64,000 nt of DNA from positions 1-64,000 of the forward strand of contig CAKVCK010000006.1 of the NCBI GenBank assembly GCA_934725575.1, read 5' to 3'. This document shows, one piece after another, positions 42,590 through 51,880 of this stretch. The stretch comes from an uncultured Bacteroidales bacterium (GTDB taxonomy: Bacteria; Bacteroidota; Bacteroidia; Bacteroidales; UBA932). Under the pieces are notes generated by a model that did not search any database, was not told the DNA's origin, and saw only the letters and a list, made by a program, of their open reading frames with translations. Each line of letters starts with the position of its first letter. Positions within the stretch are counted from its first letter, which is position 1. Both the position numbers and the translations under genes were made by a program.

Positions 42590-44257
42590 ATGAAATCTTT
42601 GAATATATTCGCGATATTCAGTTGTTTGTCTGTCTGGCTGCTCTTTGCCGGTTGCTCGGAGGATGAGGTGTCAACTTTTGGCGGCATTTATGGAATTGTC
42701 TCTGATTCAGAGACTGGCGATGCGTTGAGAAACGCTCAGGTAGTGCTTTCGCCCGGGAATCTGTCAACTGTGACCGGCGTTGACGGGCACTATGAGTTCA
42801 AGGATCTGGATGTCGGACAGACCAAGGTTCAGGTTTCGTCCAACGGTTATGTGACTGACAGCCGTCAGGTCACGATTGTTCCCGGAATGGCGGTGCAGTG
42901 TGACATCTCGCTTAAGAAAGAGGTCAAGGAGGCCCGGATCAAATTGTCGTCCACTTCTTTGGACTTTGGCTCGGAGCAGTCATCACTTTCATTTACCATA
43001 CAGAATGTAGGCAATGCGGGAACGGTCAAGTGGCAGATTATGGATGCTCCGGACTGGATGACAGTCTCTCCTTTGAAGGGTGAGACGGCTGTCGGGAAAT
43101 CCAGCGCCGTGGTGGTCACGCTCAACAGGAATCTTGTCAAGAAGGATGAGGCCGCGACAATCAGGGTCATCGCCGATGGAGAGTCATTCCCGGTTGACAT
43201 AACCGCCAAGGCCAGCACAAATTTCTCATTCTCAATCACTCCTGAGAATCTTTCTTTCGGATCTGTGGAGACCATCCGCAAGATGACATTGTGCAACGAG
43301 ACGTATAACGGGACTCTCCAGTGGAAAATCCAGGACTATTCATCAGTGAAATGGATCAGCTCGGTTTATCCGTCGAGCGGTTCTTTGAGCAAAGGCGAGT
43401 TGGCCGAGGTGACCGTTACGATCGACCGCAGCGGCATCACGCAGAAGACATCGGCGACGATTTACGTGCAGGCCGCTTCCAAGGTGATCCCGGTGATCGT
43501 TACTTGCGACTACAGCGAAAAACCGAAGGCTTACGTGGAGGTCTCGCCGTCCGGACAGATTGATTTCGGAAAAGAGCAAGGTTCGGCGACTGTGACGTTG
43601 AAGGCTCATTATGGATCGTTCGCCTATACCGCTGAACTTGAAGGAAATCCGGCGTGGGTTTCATTGGACAAGACATCCGGGACGCTGGAGGATTACGAGA
43701 CTTCAGGCAAGACAGGGACTCTGACAATGACGGTTGACAGGACGAAGATGACTTCCAATGAAGAGTCGGGCACGCTGATTGTCAGGGCGGGGGAGAATGT
43801 GCTGCGTGTGGCGCTGAAGGTTAGCCGTGAGCGTGTTGAGGATTACTCTTCGGCCACGGTGATTTCCTGTGATAGTAAGATTACGGCTAAGATTATAAGT
43901 TGTAAAAGATCGGCTACATCGGTGATTTTCGATTATACCTTGACAAATACGGGGTTGGGCGATATACAATATTTCTCAATAGGGTATAATAGTTATACTA
44001 CGATATACGATAATAAAGGAAATGAATATACGACTTGGTATTTGGTGTTTAGGGATAATAATAATGGATCTAGTGGATCAAGTTATGTCACAACGAAGTT
44101 TCCAGAGGGGCCGGAGTGCAAAGGCTCCATTACGATAAAGAATGTCCCATCTGATGCTGAATCGATCACATACTTAATGCACGTCGAGTCTGGCCCAGGA
44201 GGTCCGAAACTTACGGAAAATAGGATTTCCTTCAAAAATGTACCTATATTCCAATAA
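42590..44257 (+). CDS. Lipoprotein with carboxypeptidase-regulatory-like and BACON-type domains (long paralogue)
   Basis: 555 residues. Lipobox LFAGC (Cys about 22). A CarboxypepD_reg-like domain follows (about 30-105: GIVSDSETGDALRNAQV...G-HYEFKDLDVG), then three BACON/Ig-like domains of about 95 residues (near 115-205, 210-300 and 310-415; each with W-x-x-x-P-x-x-G-x-L or similar), and a C-terminal beta-rich domain (about 420-555: DYSSATVISCDS...NTGLGDIQYFS). The C-terminal 252 bp block is identical to that of the gene at 45739, which has the same order but only one BACON domain. A surface-exposed binding protein is likely; ligand unknown. Confidence 0.8.
   Translation: MKSLNIFAIFSCLSVWLLFAGCSEDEVSTFGGIYGIVSDSETGDALRNAQVVLSPGNLSTVTGVDGHYEFKDLDVGQTKVQVSSNGYVTDSRQVTIVPGMAVQCDISLKKEVKEARIKLSSTSLDFGSEQSSLSFTIQNVGNAGTVKWQIMDAPDWMTVSPLKGETAVGKSSAVVVTLNRNLVKKDEAATIRVIADGESFPVDITAKASTNFSFSITPENLSFGSVETIRKMTLCNETYNGTLQWKIQDYSSVKWISSVYPSSGSLSKGELAEVTVTIDRSGITQKTSATIYVQAASKVIPVIVTCDYSEKPKAYVEVSPSGQIDFGKEQGSATVTLKAHYGSFAYTAELEGNPAWVSLDKTSGTLEDYETSGKTGTLTMTVDRTKMTSNEESGTLIVRAGENVLRVALKVSRERVEDYSSATVISCDSKITAKIISCKRSATSVIFDYTLTNTGLGDIQYFSIGYNSYTTIYDNKGNEYTTWYLVFRDNNNGSSGSSYVTTKFPEGPECKGSITIKNVPSDAESITYLMHVESGPGGPKLTENRISFKNVPIFQ
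43969..44220 (+). repeat. 252-bp identical block, copy 1
   Basis: Perfectly identical to 46518-46769, while the coding sequence on both sides differs at many positions. It covers most of the C-terminal domain of the lipoprotein and is AT-richer than the neighbouring sequence. Confidence 0.95.
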
Positions 44258-44263
44258 CGGCTT

Positions 44264-45727
44264 ATGAATAGTAGAGTACTTCTATTGGTTCCTTTGCTGC
44301 TTATTACGAATGGACTTTCCGCCCAGTCGTTTGACGCGTACCGCAAGCGGATGATGAAAGATTTCAACGAGTACAAGGAGCGGAAGCAGGATAAGTTCAA
44401 GGAATATCGCGACAAGGTGAACGCCGATCTTGCTGACTATATCGCCAAGCCGTGGGTGAAACATACGGTGAATCCGGCAATCCCTGCTCCGACCTTGCCG
44501 GAACCACCAACGCCGGATGTGAAAGATCCGGATTCCGGCACTTCCGATGACTTGATCCCATTTGAAGGAATTATCGATAATCTGGAGCCCCGGCTTAGGC
44601 CGGAACCGTTCGCACCTATAGAGATTCCCGAATATGTGAGGACACCTTCTTTCTCTTTTGATTTCTATGGTAGTGAATGTGGCGTGCCATTGAGGAAAGA
44701 CTTGATTTTCAAGCTGCGTGGGATTGATGAGAAAAGCATTTCAGACGCTTGGAAAACATTGTCTTCCGGTAAGTATCTTCCGGTTGTCTATGAGGCCTTG
44801 TGCTGGCGTGATGACTTGAATCTGTGCGATTGGGGCTATATCTGTTTTCTTGATAAGATGACAAAGTCATTTTTCCCTGAGAATATGCGCAATGAGGCGA
44901 CGCTGATGCAGGTCTATATCCTGACCCAGTCCGGTTATATGGTGCGGATGGCCAGGACGGAGGAATCGCTTGCCCTTCTGCTGCCTTTCAAGAATTTAAT
45001 GTATGACCATACTTATTTAAATGTTCAAGGCCGCAAGTATTACGTTATGGACAAGACACTTGCCGACAAGCAACTGTCCTTGACAGACTTTGCCACACCG
45101 AAGGAACAGATGTTCTCTTTGAGACTTATTGGAGAACAGCTCCTTCCCCAAAAGTCTACAGAGCCAAGAGGCTATGCGTCCAAGAAATATCCGGAGTTGT
45201 CATTCCGCCTTTCCGTCAATGAGAATCTTATTCGCTTTTATGATGACTATCCGCTCAGCAATGAGTGGAACATATATTCAGAGGCATCATTGAGCTCGGA
45301 AGTTAAAAAGCAGCTCTATCCGGAATTGCATAACCGCTTGGCTGGAAAGGATCAACGGACAGCGGCGAATATGCTTTTGGATTTTGTTCAGACTGCATTC
45401 GAGTATAAGACTGACGTTGAACAGTTTGGTAAGGAGAGAGCGTTTTTTGCGGACGAGACATTCTTCTATCGTTACAGTGATTGTGAGGACAGGGCCATTC
45501 TGTATTCCGTGTTGGTTCGTGATCTTTTGGGACTTGATGTGGTGTTGCTGCATTATCCTCTTCACCTTGCCACTGCGGTCCGATTTGAGCAGGAGGTGTC
45601 TGGTGATCATATCGCCATAGACGGAGTTAAATATACTGTTTGCGATCCGACATATATTGGAGCGCCTATAGGGGACTTGGCTTCTAAATATAAAAAGGCA
45701 AATGTCAAAGTAATCAAGATTCAATAA
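44264..45727 (+). CDS. Exported transglutaminase-like cysteine peptidase candidate
   Basis: 487 residues. Signal peptide (ending GLSAQ), a charged helical stretch (about 22-62: FNEYKERKQDKFKEYRDK), a Pro-rich linker (68-100), a central region without a known match, and a C-terminal transglutaminase-like core. Its putative triad is visible: Cys in RYSDCEDRA (near 405), His in PLHLATAV (near 432) and Asp in VCDPTY (near 463). Such folds cleave or crosslink peptides. It sits between two paralogous lipoproteins (6 nt and 11 nt away), which may be its substrates or carriers. It is the only enzyme visible in the cluster. Confidence 0.75.
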   Translation: MNSRVLLLVPLLLITNGLSAQSFDAYRKRMMKDFNEYKERKQDKFKEYRDKVNADLADYIAKPWVKHTVNPAIPAPTLPEPPTPDVKDPDSGTSDDLIPFEGIIDNLEPRLRPEPFAPIEIPEYVRTPSFSFDFYGSECGVPLRKDLIFKLRGIDEKSISDAWKTLSSGKYLPVVYEALCWRDDLNLCDWGYICFLDKMTKSFFPENMRNEATLMQVYILTQSGYMVRMARTEESLALLLPFKNLMYDHTYLNVQGRKYYVMDKTLADKQLSLTDFATPKEQMFSLRLIGEQLLPQKSTEPRGYASKKYPELSFRLSVNENLIRFYDDYPLSNEWNIYSEASLSSEVKKQLYPELHNRLAGKDQRTAANMLLDFVQTAFEYKTDVEQFGKERAFFADETFFYRYSDCEDRAILYSVLVRDLLGLDVVLLHYPLHLATAVRFEQEVSGDHIAIDGVKYTVCDPTYIGAPIGDLASKYKKANVKVIKIQ

Positions 45728-45738
45728 TTGTTTTAATA

Positions 45739-46806
45739 ATGAAAAAAGTATTTTTCTATTTATTATGTGCGGCCTCGTTGGCAGGCTGCCTTGAAGCGAC
45801 CACCACTGAAGGTGAGACTGAACAGACTGGACAAATCTGGGGATATGTTAGTGATCTTGAGTCAGGAAACGAAATCGCAAATGCGCAAGTCGAATTGTCT
45901 CCGGCTAATATTACTTGCAAGACAAATTCAAAAGGATACTATGAATTTGACGAATTAGTCTCAGGTAACTATAAACTTACTGTTCAGGCTTCTGGATATG
46001 GTGGTGTGTATCGTCAGGTCACGATTAATCCGGGAAGAGAGTTTGTGTGTGATTTCTATTTACGGGAAAATATCAATTCCTATGCTGAAGTTACACCATT
46101 GGAAGGTCTTGATTTCGGTCGTGGGAAGGATGTCCTTGCTGTGACATTGAAAGCTTATAAGGCTGCCTTGGCTTATCACGCGGAGTTGGAAAGGAACCCC
46201 ACTTGGGTGTCATTGGAGAAGAATGACGGAACTATCCCGGATTATGAAAAGACAAGTCAGGTTGAGTACCTGAAACTGACTGTTGACAGAAATAAGATGA
46301 CGGCTGACGTTGCAACGTGTAATCTGGTCGTAAGGGCAGGAAGGAAGGACTTCCGTGTCAAGGTTACGGCAAGAAAGAATGCGGTGAATGATTATTCTTC
46401 TGCCACGGTGGTTTCCTGCGATAGTCATATTGATGCTAAAATAATCAGTTGCAATAGATCAGGTTCATCAGTAATCTTAAATTATTCCTTGACGAATACT
46501 GGTTTGGGTGATATACGATATTTCTCAATAGGGTATAATAGTTATACTACGATATACGATAATAAAGGAAATGAATATACGACTTGGTATTTGGTGTTTA
46601 GGGATAATAATAATGGATCTAGTGGATCAAGTTATGTCACAACGAAGTTTCCAGAGGGGCCGGAGTGCAAAGGCTCCATTACGATAAAGAATGTCCCATC
46701 TGATGCTGAATCGATCACATACTTAATGCACGTCGAGTCTGGCCCAGGAGGTCCGAAACTTACGGAAAACAGGATTTCCTTTAAGAATGTCCCTGTCTAT
46801 GAATAA
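45739..46806 (+). CDS. Lipoprotein with carboxypeptidase-regulatory-like and BACON-type domains (short paralogue)
   Basis: 355 residues. Lipobox SLAGC (Cys about 17), CarboxypepD_reg-like domain (IWGYVSDLESGNEIANAQV...GYYEFDELVSG), one BACON-like domain (about 110-220, ending DYSSATVVSCDS) and the same C-terminal domain as the gene at 42590. It lacks the two extra Ig-like domains of that paralogue. The 252-bp identity in the last domain (46518-46769), against clear divergence elsewhere, indicates recent gene conversion rather than recent duplication of the whole gene. Confidence 0.8.
   Translation: MKKVFFYLLCAASLAGCLEATTTEGETEQTGQIWGYVSDLESGNEIANAQVELSPANITCKTNSKGYYEFDELVSGNYKLTVQASGYGGVYRQVTINPGREFVCDFYLRENINSYAEVTPLEGLDFGRGKDVLAVTLKAYKAALAYHAELERNPTWVSLEKNDGTIPDYEKTSQVEYLKLTVDRNKMTADVATCNLVVRAGRKDFRVKVTARKNAVNDYSSATVVSCDSHIDAKIISCNRSGSSVILNYSLTNTGLGDIRYFSIGYNSYTTIYDNKGNEYTTWYLVFRDNNNGSSGSSYVTTKFPEGPECKGSITIKNVPSDAESITYLMHVESGPGGPKLTENRISFKNVPVYE
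46518..46769 (+). repeat. 252-bp identical block, copy 2
   Basis: Identical to 43969-44220. Differences resume at once at both edges (A/G just before, T/C just after). Confidence 0.95.
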
Positions 46807-46831
46807 TTAAAATTGAAATTCGTTTATAAAA

Positions 46832-47989
46832 ATGCGACTGAAGAAGTTTAAACGAATAATATTCAATTTGTTCAGACGATTTCGTATTCCGCTGAATGCG
46901 TTGGTCATTACGGCCATCGCATTCGGCTTTTCATATTTTGTAAGATATGACCTGACCTCCATCTCTATTTTTGCCCCGATGGAGAAGACGATGGATTTCG
47001 ACCTCACAGATGTTTACAGTACGGTCGCGGACCAACGGGCCAAACGGACATTGAGCGATGACATTGTCATAGTCAGCATTGACGGCTGTTCCCGAGAAGG
47101 CATCACGGAGGCGATAGACTATGTGGACTATCTGAATCCGGCGGCGATCGGTCTTGATGTGTTCTTCAACTATCCGGCGGCCATGGATTCGGAGTTGATC
47201 TCATCTTTGACACAGAACCCCAACATAGTCCTTCCGGTTGCCCTGCAATTAGTTGAAGGACAGGCAAGCATATTCGGATCATATTTCTATGATGACATTT
47301 CCATTGCGCATAAAGGCGTTGTCAACCTTTCCGCCAATTCTGTCCGCAATGTCATCCGGGATTTTGGGCCCGAATATGTCGTTGGCGGTGACACGATAAG
47401 AAGTTTTGCGGCGGAGATTGCAAAAGTCGCTGCTCCTGAGAAATACGAAGCTTTGATGGCAAGAGGACGGAGCAAGGAAACAATCAATTATCCGTCCTGG
47501 GAGTTCGAGATCATCCCGGCGGACGACTTGTCAAACGGAGATATCCCTTTGGAGGAAGCGCGGCAAAGCATTGAGGGCAAGGTTGTTCTGATCGGCAATA
47601 TATTCGATCAGTCAGACTTCCACCTGACTCCGATAGATGAGGGAATGGCGGGGCTGCTGATCCACGCGAGGGCGCTCCAGACTATCCTTGATTCGTGTTA
47701 CATCGAAGAAACCTCGGAGACTCTAAGCTGGGTGATGGCGATGGTGCTGTCATTCATATTCATTCTTTTGGTGTTGATTATAAAGAAACGCTGCGCATTC
47801 GAGGGGTGTTTTGTGCGTTTTCTGCAACTTGCCTTAATGTATGCGTTTCTTGTTTTGGGATGCAATGTGTTCTCCCATCGTGGAGATTATCTGAATTTCG
47901 CTCCGACATTGCTGATGTTTGGTCTTGGAATGTTCGCTATGGACATCTGGTTGGGAATACTCAAAGTAGTAAAGGTCCGACCATATTAA
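46832..47989 (+). CDS. CHASE2-domain membrane protein
   Basis: 385 residues. One N-terminal membrane helix (about 17-37), an extracytoplasmic CHASE2 domain (about 45-285: DDIVIVSIDG...NPAAIGLDVFF...EGKVVLIGNIFDQSDFHLTPIDEGMAGLLIHARALQTIL) and three C-terminal membrane helices (about 295-375). CHASE2 is a sensor domain normally attached to kinase, cyclase or diguanylate-cyclase outputs; here no output domain follows, so signalling must pass to a partner. The neighbouring FecR-like gene (15 nt downstream) is a known genomic companion of CHASE2 proteins in other phyla. Confidence 0.85.
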   Translation: MRLKKFKRIIFNLFRRFRIPLNALVITAIAFGFSYFVRYDLTSISIFAPMEKTMDFDLTDVYSTVADQRAKRTLSDDIVIVSIDGCSREGITEAIDYVDYLNPAAIGLDVFFNYPAAMDSELISSLTQNPNIVLPVALQLVEGQASIFGSYFYDDISIAHKGVVNLSANSVRNVIRDFGPEYVVGGDTIRSFAAEIAKVAAPEKYEALMARGRSKETINYPSWEFEIIPADDLSNGDIPLEEARQSIEGKVVLIGNIFDQSDFHLTPIDEGMAGLLIHARALQTILDSCYIEETSETLSWVMAMVLSFIFILLVLIIKKRCAFEGCFVRFLQLALMYAFLVLGCNVFSHRGDYLNFAPTLLMFGLGMFAMDIWLGILKVVKVRPY

Positions 47990-48004
47990 TAGAAAAGAGA
48001 AAAT

Positions 48005-48883
48005 ATGAAAACAACTGGTTGTATCATTGCGGTGTTGTGTTTTATGATGGCATTACAGCCTGGCAAGGTTCAGAGCCGTTACACCGTTTTCAAATGTTCA
48101 GGAGATGTTTCTGTCCGTAAGGAAAAGGCTGCCGGATGGTCTGGTGTTACCAAACGGATGGGGGTGGATCCGAGTGATGTGTGCCGTGTCTTGAAAGGAG
48201 GCTCGTTGTCGATTCTGGACAAGGAGACCAGCCGCATATTCACGTTCAATGAAGAAGGAATCATTGATGTGAAGGCTTTGATAGAAAAAGCTGAGGCCGC
48301 TTCAAGAAATGTCACTGCAAGGCTTAACAGTTCGTTGGCCAGTGAGTTGGCAAAAGAGCATAGGCCGCTCCCGACATATTCAGTGTTAGGCGCCACCACT
48401 CGTGACAATGGTGAGGAGGTTGCCGCTCCGGTAAGGATTCCGACGATGACCGACACCGTCTATTCCGCTTTGAGGCAGTATGCCGACAGCGTGTTCGCCG
48501 GCCGACGCATCCATTCATCAGGCAGCATAACTGTAGAGAAAGAGATTGTCGATGAGGGAGAGTTTTGCTTCGTCATTTCGAACAGAACCCACAGTCTGCT
48601 CTATTTCAATATCTTGAGGCTGAACCATAAGACAAGGAATATCACATTCTGCATCACCCCGCTGGAGTCCGCCGCCGAGATCTTCATCCCAGACAGAATG
48701 TACCTGAAACTCCCTCAGTACCCATTCGCGGAAGACCGGGATGATGAATATTCCTATCTATTCTTCGCCACTCCTGCCCTGATCGACTTCCAAGCCCTGA
48801 ACGACTTGATGACCGACAACACACCGCCTCAGGATCTCGTCGGTTACGATTCCTCAATGTTGCGGGTTGTTTGTATGGAATAA
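48005..48883 (+). CDS. Exported FecR-like protein
   Basis: 292 residues with a signal peptide (about 1-24). The first 70 mature residues follow the FecR pattern: YTVFKCSGDVSVRKEKAAGWSG, then DVCRVLKGGSLSILDKE, i.e. G-x-V-x-V...W...G...D-x-V...GGS-x-x-x-x-D. A helical linker (about 90-115) is followed by an uncharacterised C-terminal domain (about 150-290) with FCFVISNRTHSLLYFNILRL and a conserved-looking PDRMYLKLPQYPF. It follows the CHASE2 gene by 15 nt and is the last gene of the cluster. The FecR assignment rests on pattern only. Confidence 0.6.
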   Translation: MKTTGCIIAVLCFMMALQPGKVQSRYTVFKCSGDVSVRKEKAAGWSGVTKRMGVDPSDVCRVLKGGSLSILDKETSRIFTFNEEGIIDVKALIEKAEAASRNVTARLNSSLASELAKEHRPLPTYSVLGATTRDNGEEVAAPVRIPTMTDTVYSALRQYADSVFAGRRIHSSGSITVEKEIVDEGEFCFVISNRTHSLLYFNILRLNHKTRNITFCITPLESAAEIFIPDRMYLKLPQYPFAEDRDDEYSYLFFATPALIDFQALNDLMTDNTPPQDLVGYDSSMLRVVCME

Positions 48884-49400
48884 AGTTGCGGGTGATGTCG
48901 TAATTGCTTGTATTTGAATTTGAAATCAAATTTTAGAGCCATAAGAGCTTCTTCTTTGTCTGTTTACCGCATTGTTTTGTGGATTTAGCATTGGCCAGAA
49001 GAGCATAAACAGGCAATATTGCTCTTCTCGATAGCAAAAATATGTACGACGGCAGCATTTTCTTCAGATAATGCTGCCGTCGTTGTCGTTGAAGGTACTG
49101 TGTAGTATTGTTCCGATTTCATTATCGCATAGGAACATAAAGCTGCCTTTCGTCACCATTCGTACCTGAAAGAACTTCTGCTTGATAATGAGAGGTTTGC
49201 TGTTCCGGGTGCGAAAGGATCCGCTCACCTGGGAGTCAGCAGGCTCGGTACAAGGATAATGCTGCCGATGTTATTGACGCAGGTCCCCGTGCGGCGTTGG
49301 TTTGCGGACTCACATCTGACATTACACCACGTCCAGAGACCTACGCCATAATATTCTCGATTGGAGGGATGGAGTATACTTGCCGATGAATGGGACCACC
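48884..49400. other. 517-nt region without a supported gene
   Basis: Two hairpins are visible: AGAAGAGC/GCTCTTCT at about 48999-49030, and ACGACGGCAGCATT/AATGCTGCCGTCGT at about 49038-49075, likely a terminator pair for the upstream cluster. AATGCTGCCG recurs near 49257. A short open stretch from about 49240 to 49386 encodes no family I know. It probably includes decayed sequence. Confidence 0.4.
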
Positions 49401-50729
49401 TCAAAGTCGCCTGGCCTCCTTCATTACCTTTGGGGCGAGGGAAAAGACGGCGATCATATTAGGAAAGGCCATAAGGGCGAAGGCAAGATCCATTAGGCTG
49501 ACGGCGACATCAAGAGTGATGACACTTGCGAGGACAATTGTCGCGACATAGAAGTAGCGGTACTTCTGGGCATTTCTTGTGCCCCAGAGGTAAGATGTGC
49601 ACATCGTTCCATAGTAGGAATATGAGAACATCGTCGAGAAGGCGAAGATGATCACTACGAATTCGAGCAGATAGCGTCCGGCGAACGGAATCAGGGTGTC
49701 GTAAGTGTTCAGTGCGATGGACAGTCCCTTAATGCTGTCAGTGTTGTAAAGACCGGCCATAATCATCGGAATCGCGGACAGGGTGCAGACAAGGCCGGAG
49801 TCTATCGCCGGCCCAAGCATAGCCACGAGTCCCTCCCTCACAGGCTCGGCGTTCATCGAGGCTCCGTGCATCATCCCGGCGGTTCCGACACCAGCCTCGT
49901 TGACGAACATCGCCCTCCTCGCTCCCGTCAGAGCCACAGCGGTGAAAGCTCCGAAACCGGCCTTCCAGCAGAAGGCACCTTTGAAGATGGATTCAAACAC
50001 GGCGGGCAGACGGTCGTGATAGACAATCATAATGCCCAGCACCATCAGGAAATAGAATCCAACCATAAACGGTACGATCTTCGATGAAACCTGCGAAATC
50101 CGCTTTAAGCCACCAAAAATGACGAGACTCACTATGCCGCCGATCACAAGACCGATCACCAGAAACACCCATCTTGACTCGGGCACTCCAAGCGGTTCAA
50201 GAATCACTGAATATAAAGACTCGGAGAGTTGGTTCGCCTGCATCACAGGAAGACCGCTGAACAAAGCGCAGAACGCGAACATCACAGCCAACGGCTTCAT
50301 CTTCCTGCCTATCCCTTCGGTCAGGACGAACATCGGCCCTCCTTGGGCTACTCCCTTGTCATCCTTCCCTTTATACATTACGGCGAGGGTGCCCTCAAAG
50401 AATTTTGTGGCCATTCCAAGCAGGGCGCTGACCCACATCCAGAAGATGGCACCGGGCCCACCGACACAGAGTGCTATCGCGACCCCGGCGATGTTTCCCA
50501 TCCCGACAGTGCTGCTGATGGTGTTCATCAGAGCCTGAAAGGAACTGACCTGTCCCTCGCCCTTCTTCTTCATTTTCAGAGAACTGACCGCCATTCCCAA
50601 CTTCCTCAGCGGCAATGCTCTTGAATATATGAACAGGAATATTCCTCCTCCTATCAGAAGTGTAAACAACGGCCATCCGCAGACGAAGTCCGTGAATTTG
50701 ATAATATACTCTTTAATCAGGTCCAACAT
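49401..50729 (-). CDS. Sodium:alanine/glycine symporter, AGCS family
   Basis: Inner-membrane amino-acid symporter of 442 residues with about ten to eleven helices. AGCS signatures are clear: SSTVGMGNIAGVAIALCVGGPGAIFWMW, FEGTLAVMYKG, GGPMFVLTEG and NEAGVGTAGMMHG. It imports alanine or glycine with sodium. A sodium-motive force may be provided by the V-type ATPase at 53.5-60.8 kb. It is the last of a run of minus-strand genes and begins about 60 nt downstream of the DUF1343 gene. Confidence 0.93.
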   Translation of the reverse strand: MLDLIKEYIIKFTDFVCGWPLFTLLIGGGIFLFIYSRALPLRKLGMAVSSLKMKKKGEGQVSSFQALMNTISSTVGMGNIAGVAIALCVGGPGAIFWMWVSALLGMATKFFEGTLAVMYKGKDDKGVAQGGPMFVLTEGIGRKMKPLAVMFAFCALFSGLPVMQANQLSESLYSVILEPLGVPESRWVFLVIGLVIGGIVSLVIFGGLKRISQVSSKIVPFMVGFYFLMVLGIMIVYHDRLPAVFESIFKGAFCWKAGFGAFTAVALTGARRAMFVNEAGVGTAGMMHGASMNAEPVREGLVAMLGPAIDSGLVCTLSAIPMIMAGLYNTDSIKGLSIALNTYDTLIPFAGRYLLEFVVIIFAFSTMFSYSYYGTMCTSYLWGTRNAQKYRYFYVATIVLASVITLDVAVSLMDLAFALMAFPNMIAVFSLAPKVMKEARRL

Positions 50730-50790
50730 TTTCTACATTGTTCTATGTCTGTTCCATATTACCTTTGCAGGAGGCTTGCTTGGGCGGGGG

Positions 50791-51855
50791 CTACTTGATC
50801 CTGTACGGCTGGTCGTCGTAGAGGCTGTAGCGCTTGGCTTTGCGGATCCATTTCTGCTCTTCCAGCTTGACGTGCTCGCGGAGTTCCTGGAACGGGATAC
50901 GGCCGTTCAGGTAACTGAGCATCGATTGATCGGAGATCTTTGCCTCAAATCCTTCGAGCAGCTCGAACTGCGGGTATCTTTCTAGGAAGTAACGCATCAG
51001 CTGGAGGGTGTGGAGCAGGGAATGATATTCAGTGCCGGGCTGGAGCATTATCTGGTAGCCGTAGCAGCGCTGGCCTTCGTAGCGTCCTGTGGACGGGGTG
51101 AAGGTACAGGGGCGCATCAGGACTCCGGCTGGGGCAGGGAGGACTTCCAGACGGTTGTGCCGGATGAAAGGTGCTCCGAGATATTCATAAGGCCTGGCTG
51201 TTCCGATGGCGGGGGTGATGGTGGTGTTGTTCCAGAGGCCGCCGCCGCTGTACATCTCGCAGGTGAACATTCCTGGAATATCCGAGGCCGGGGCTATCGT
51301 CCACGGGAGCAGCTGACGGGTGGAGTCGCTGGCCAGGGCAGAGATGACGTGCAGGGCGAATGTGGCTCCTATCTCGTTGTACCACAGGTCGCAGAGCTCG
51401 CCGAGGGTTAGTCCGTGCCTGTGGGCGATTTTCGGAGTGTGAGGTTCGACCGTGCCGGAGGGCATCGAGCCTTCTACGATTCTGCCGGCGGGGTTGATGT
51501 GGTCCACGATGTAGAGGGATGGCGGGTTCTCCATCGCCGCGAGAATCTCCATCAGGTGGAACACGTCCTTCGTGTAGTTGAAGTACCGTGCCCCAGCATC
51601 CTGAATCTCCACAACGATCGCATCCAGTTCCTTCAGAGCCTCGGCGTCAAATGAGATATGGTTCGTTCCCGGAGTGAGTTCCGCCCCCATCGGGCTGAAC
51701 ACGGCCTTCAGGTTCCCTCGCTCCGTGAACAAGTCATACATATACCGCCCGTGCGCAGTGTCCCAGCAGTTCTGTGTGCAGAAGCACCCGACCCGCCCGT
51801 CCAGCAACGCCTTGTCCAGCTGATCCTCCAGCGCCGTGGTCCTAAATGAAAACAT
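50791..51855 (-). CDS. DUF1343 (NamZ-like) protein without signal peptide
   Basis: 354 residues of the DUF1343 family, whose characterised member NamZ is an exo-beta-N-acetylmuramidase of peptidoglycan recycling. Family features include VVEIQDAGARYFNYTKD, the D-x-x-NP-x-GR-x-VEG-x-xP-G region (DHINPAGRIVEGSMPSG), the H-R-H-GLTLGELCDLWYN motif and a Thr/Pro-rich C-terminal part. Two oddities: there is no signal peptide, the frame starting right at the domain, and the usual SPEHG loop reads SPMGAELTPG, so catalysis may differ or be lost. A structured intergenic element precedes it. Confidence 0.85.
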   Translation of the reverse strand: MFSFRTTALEDQLDKALLDGRVGCFCTQNCWDTAHGRYMYDLFTERGNLKAVFSPMGAELTPGTNHISFDAEALKELDAIVVEIQDAGARYFNYTKDVFHLMEILAAMENPPSLYIVDHINPAGRIVEGSMPSGTVEPHTPKIAHRHGLTLGELCDLWYNEIGATFALHVISALASDSTRQLLPWTIAPASDIPGMFTCEMYSGGGLWNNTTITPAIGTARPYEYLGAPFIRHNRLEVLPAPAGVLMRPCTFTPSTGRYEGQRCYGYQIMLQPGTEYHSLLHTLQLMRYFLERYPQFELLEGFEAKISDQSMLSYLNGRIPFQELREHVKLEEQKWIRKAKRYSLYDDQPYRIK

Positions 51856-51880
51856 TATTAATTAATTTTATATGATTTTA

